This document shows, in pieces, positions 20,574 to 23,018 of a stretch of 23,018 nt of DNA. The stretch comes from Candidatus Acetothermia bacterium (GTDB taxonomy: Bacteria > Bipolaricaulota > Bipolaricaulia > RBG-16-55-9 > DRXL01): positions 1 through 23,018 of the forward strand of contig JAPWVB010000007.1 in assembly GCA_028275205.1 (NCBI GenBank), written 5' to 3'. The notes below the pieces were generated by a model. It was not told where the DNA came from. It was given only the letters and a program-made list of their open reading frames with translations, and searched no databases. Numbering within the stretch: position 1 is the first letter of the stretch; the number at the start of each line of letters is the position of its first letter. The translations under genes and the position numbers were made by a program.

Positions 20574-21742
20574 CCCCTACGCTCACCGGAACGAAGAAAG
20601 TCGTCACAGGCAATCATGCGGTCTCCTACGGGGTGATGCTCGCGCGCGCCCAAGTGATCTCGGCGTACCCCATCACGCCCCAGACCCAGATCGTCGAGCT
20701 TTTGAGCGAGATGTGCGCCACTGGGGCACTCCGTGCTAAGTTCATCAAAGTCGAATCGGAACACTCGGCGATGGCTGCGCTGATTGGAGCCGCGAGCGCC
20801 GGAGCGCGAACGTTCACGGCGACAAGTGCCCATGGCCTGGCACTCATGCACGAGATGCTCCACTGGGCCGCCGGGGCGCGCCTGCCCATCGTCATGGCCA
20901 ACGTCAACCGCGCGATGGGCCCGCCGTGGTCCGTCTGGACCGACCAGAACGATAGCTTATCGCAGCGCGACACCGGCTGGATGCAGGTCTACTGCGAGAG
21001 CAACCAAGAAGTCTTAGACTCTGTCATCCAAGCGTATAGAGTCGCCGAGCGGGTCTTCATGCCCGCGATGTTGGTGTTAGACGCGTTCGTGCTCTCGCAC
21101 ACTGCCGAGCAGATCGAGATCCCCGATCAGAGCTTAGTAGACGAGTATCTCCCGCCGTATCGGCCCATCTATAAGCTCGATCCCAACGACCCACGATCGT
21201 TTGGGGCGCTCGCCCCGCCCGATGTCTACATGGAGCTGCGCTACAAGATGCACCAAGCGATGGAAGACGCCCTCGACGAGTGGGCCCGCGCTGACGAAGA
21301 ATTTTCTGAGCTCTTTGGGCGACGCTACGGGCTGATCGAGCCCTATCGCGCCGACGACGCGAAGATACTCTTAGTCACGTCGGGGACGGTCACGAGCACC
21401 GCGCGCGAGGTCATTGACGAGCTGCGGGCGGAGGGCCGCCGGGTCGGATTGCTCAAGATTCGGGTGTTCAGGCCATTCCCCGCGCAACTCGTGCGCGAAG
21501 CACTGCGGAACGCTGAGAAAGCTGCAGTCATAGACAGAAATATCAGCTTTGGGATGGGCGGGATTTTTGCCCAAGAGATCAAGTCCGCTCTGTATAACAG
21601 CTCAGAGTGCCCGCCGATCTTTGGATTTGTCGCGGGGCTTGGGGGGCGCGACATCACCCCGAAAGCTATCAGAGAGATCATTGACTACACCGAGAGCCAT
21701 GACGAACCCCAAGATTTGATCTGGGTGGGGGTGAAGCGATGA
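20570..21742 (+). CDS. porA: 2-oxoacid:ferredoxin oxidoreductase alpha subunit
   Basis: This 390-residue alpha subunit carries the pyrimidine-binding half of the TPP site. VISAYPITPQTQIVELLSEM and KVESEHSAMAALIGAASAGA hold the conserved Pro/Thr and Glu regions, followed by ATSAHGLALMHEMLHWAAGARLP (in parts: ATSAHGLALMHEML) and a transketolase-C-like domain (ILLVTSGTVTSTAREVI, RVFRPFPAQLV). The ATG at 20570 has GGAGGAG just upstream and overlaps the previous stop. The next start (21739) overlaps its stop by 4 bases. Confidence 0.92.
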   Translation: MTPTLTGTKKVVTGNHAVSYGVMLARAQVISAYPITPQTQIVELLSEMCATGALRAKFIKVESEHSAMAALIGAASAGARTFTATSAHGLALMHEMLHWAAGARLPIVMANVNRAMGPPWSVWTDQNDSLSQRDTGWMQVYCESNQEVLDSVIQAYRVAERVFMPAMLVLDAFVLSHTAEQIEIPDQSLVDEYLPPYRPIYKLDPNDPRSFGALAPPDVYMELRYKMHQAMEDALDEWARADEEFSELFGRRYGLIEPYRADDAKILLVTSGTVTSTAREVIDELRAEGRRVGLLKIRVFRPFPAQLVREALRNAEKAAVIDRNISFGMGGIFAQEIKSALYNSSECPPIFGFVAGLGGRDITPKAIREIIDYTESHDEPQDLIWVGVKR

Positions 21743-22629
21743 GAAATTTTACACTGCCATCTGAAGAGCTGATGGGCTCAGGACACTTAGGGTGTCAAGG
21801 ATGTGGCGCAGCCCTGGCGATGCGCTATGCCCTCAAAGCCGCCGGTGATAATACTATAGTGGTCATCCCCGCGTGCTGCTGGACGATCATCGCTGGGCCG
21901 TTCCCGTATACGTCATTAAAGGTCCCGGTACTGCACACGGCGTTCGAAACAGCAGCCGTCGCTGCTTCGGGAGTGCGCGCGGCTTTAGACATTCAGGGCG
22001 ACACCGAGACGACCGTCTTGGCCTGGGCCGGCGACGGTGGAACGTTCGATATCGGGCTACAATCGCTCTCCGGGGCTGCCGAGCGCAACGAGAATATTCT
22101 CTATATCTGCTACGACAACGAAGCGTACATGAACACGGGGATTCAGCGCAGCGGCGCCACGCCCTACCTCGCGTGGACGACGACGACCCCCGAAAAGACC
22201 CCAAAGACCGAACCCAAGAAAGATATCATGGCGATCATGGTCGCCCACGGCATCCCCTACGCGGCCACGGCCACGGTCGCTTACCCCGATGACTTCATCC
22301 GCAAAGTTCAAAAAGCAAAGAGCATCTACGGCACGAAGTTCCTGCACGTGCTGGCGCCGTGCCCGCCGGGGTGGAAGGCCCCCTCGGAGTGGACGATCAA
22401 GCTCTCGCGGCTGGCCGTGCACACGCGCGTCTTCCCGCTCTACGAAGTCGAGCACGGAGAGCGCTATATTCTCAACGAGCCCAAGGAAGCGACAACCCTC
22501 CCCGTGAGCGAGTATCTCAAGCTGCAGGGGCGGTTCAGCCACCTCACGGAGAGAGAGAGAGAAGCAATTCAAGAGCTCATAGAGAAACGCTGGCAGAAGC
22601 TGCTGCGTATGGTGCGAGAATCGTCATGA
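21739..22629 (+). CDS. porB: 2-oxoacid:ferredoxin oxidoreductase beta subunit (TPP-binding)
   Basis: This 296-residue beta subunit has the TPP diphosphate motif GDGGTFDIGLQSL with a downstream NEAYMNTG, and cluster-type cysteines in LGCQGCGAAL (residues 17-26) and IPACCW. An insert rich in Thr, Lys and Pro (TTTPEKTPKTEPKKD) follows the TPP site, as in POR beta chains. With porA it forms the catalytic core that cleaves or makes the 2-oxoacid. The stop overlaps the iorA start by 4 bases, so all five genes are coupled. Confidence 0.93.
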   Translation: MRNFTLPSEELMGSGHLGCQGCGAALAMRYALKAAGDNTIVVIPACCWTIIAGPFPYTSLKVPVLHTAFETAAVAASGVRAALDIQGDTETTVLAWAGDGGTFDIGLQSLSGAAERNENILYICYDNEAYMNTGIQRSGATPYLAWTTTTPEKTPKTEPKKDIMAIMVAHGIPYAATATVAYPDDFIRKVQKAKSIYGTKFLHVLAPCPPGWKAPSEWTIKLSRLAVHTRVFPLYEVEHGERYILNEPKEATTLPVSEYLKLQGRFSHLTEREREAIQELIEKRWQKLLRMVRESS

Positions 22630-23018
22630 CGGAAGAAGCGCCGCTCACTGAGAAGAGAGAGCAGCATCGTGCGATGGTGCTGTCGGGCAACGAGGCGATC
22701 GCCCGCGGGGCCTGGGAGGCAGGGGTGCGCGTCGGCTGCGGGTATCCTGGCACGCCCAGCACTGAAATCTTAGAAGCCCTCGCTCAGTACCCCGAAGTCG
22801 ATTGCGAATGGTCTACCAACGAGAAAGTCGCGCTGGAAGTTGCGATCGGGGCGGCGCTCGCCGGCGGGCGCGCCATCGCCACGATGAAGCACGTGGGGCT
22901 CAACGTCGCCGCCGACCCGCTCTTCTCGGTCGCGTATATGGGCGTCAACGCCGGGCTGGTCGTCGTCTCCGCCGACGATCCGGGGATGCACTCCTCTCAG
23001 AATGAGCAAGACAACAGA
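22626..23018 (+). CDS. iorA: Indolepyruvate:ferredoxin oxidoreductase alpha subunit, 5' part only
   Basis: The first 131 residues are present and the gene runs off the window. VLSGNEAIARGAWEAGVRVGCGYPGTPSTEIL, here split as VLSGNEAIARGAWEAGV and CGYPGTPSTEIL, then EWSTNEKVALEVAIGAALAG and MKHVGLNVAADPLFSVAYMG, are the IorA N-terminal TPP-enzyme hallmarks; SADDPGMHSSQNEQDNR follows. IorA/IorB oxidise aryl pyruvates from aromatic amino acids to aryl-acetyl-CoA. Its coupling to the por genes suggests shared control of 2-oxoacid fermentation or synthesis. The C-terminal ferredoxin domain lies outside the window. Confidence 0.93.
   Translation, partial: MTEEAPLTEKREQHRAMVLSGNEAIARGAWEAGVRVGCGYPGTPSTEILEALAQYPEVDCEWSTNEKVALEVAIGAALAGGRAIATMKHVGLNVAADPLFSVAYMGVNAGLVVVSADDPGMHSSQNEQDNR

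Overview
The window looks like a piece of a high-GC bacterial chromosome. It has sigma70-type promoters (TTGACA and TATAAT-like boxes 16-18 bases apart), AGGAGG ribosome sites, a 4.5S-type SRP RNA and many 4-base ATGA gene overlaps. The gene content (a POR-type ferredoxin oxidoreductase operon followed by iorA, and a FecCD-type metal/cofactor importer) suits an anaerobic or microaerophilic, possibly thermophilic organism. A deep-branching lineage such as Bipolaricaulota (Acetothermia) is a guess from style only and is not proved here.

Layout. (1) 1-1779, minus strand: an operon of exported proteins, namely a double cupredoxin, a cupredoxin lipoprotein and a CHRD-domain protein, closed by a clear terminator. 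(2) 1886-3586, minus: a secreted helical protein and an unusual membrane-anchored winged-helix regulator whose linker contains an in-frame dispersed repeat. (3) 3713-7074, minus: a binding protein, permease, ATPase and THEP1-like NTPase operon, driven by a near-consensus promoter through a structured leader that can hide its own ribosome site. (4) 7304-9823: tRNA genes, a lipoprotein and a MATE-like transporter. (5) 9830-12707: a double-GNAT acetyltransferase directly behind a tRNA-Arg, a C45-type acyltransferase/hydrolase and a convergent HDAC-like deacetylase. (6) 12734-17065: mscL (minus), then tRNA-Ser, SRP RNA, an aminotransferase, tlyA, a PolB-like exonuclease, coaE and a structured RNA tail with a terminator. 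(7) 17231-18154: two unrecognised genes. (8) 18343-23018, plus: a tightly overlapped porG, delta (GltD-like plus ferredoxin), porA, porB, iorA operon that runs off the window.

The most striking feature is a family of short multi-hairpin elements (about 60-87 bp, six copies, hairpin loops of GAA/TTC). Almost every copy touches the end of a small-RNA gene (tRNA-Ser, tRNA-Arg, SRP RNA) or a terminator with zero spacing. Two copies also supply the last 20-odd codons and the stop of neighbouring protein genes. The window holds four tRNA-Ser genes (UGA, GCU, CGA, GGA) and two tRNA-Arg genes (CCG and the bacterially unusual GCG).
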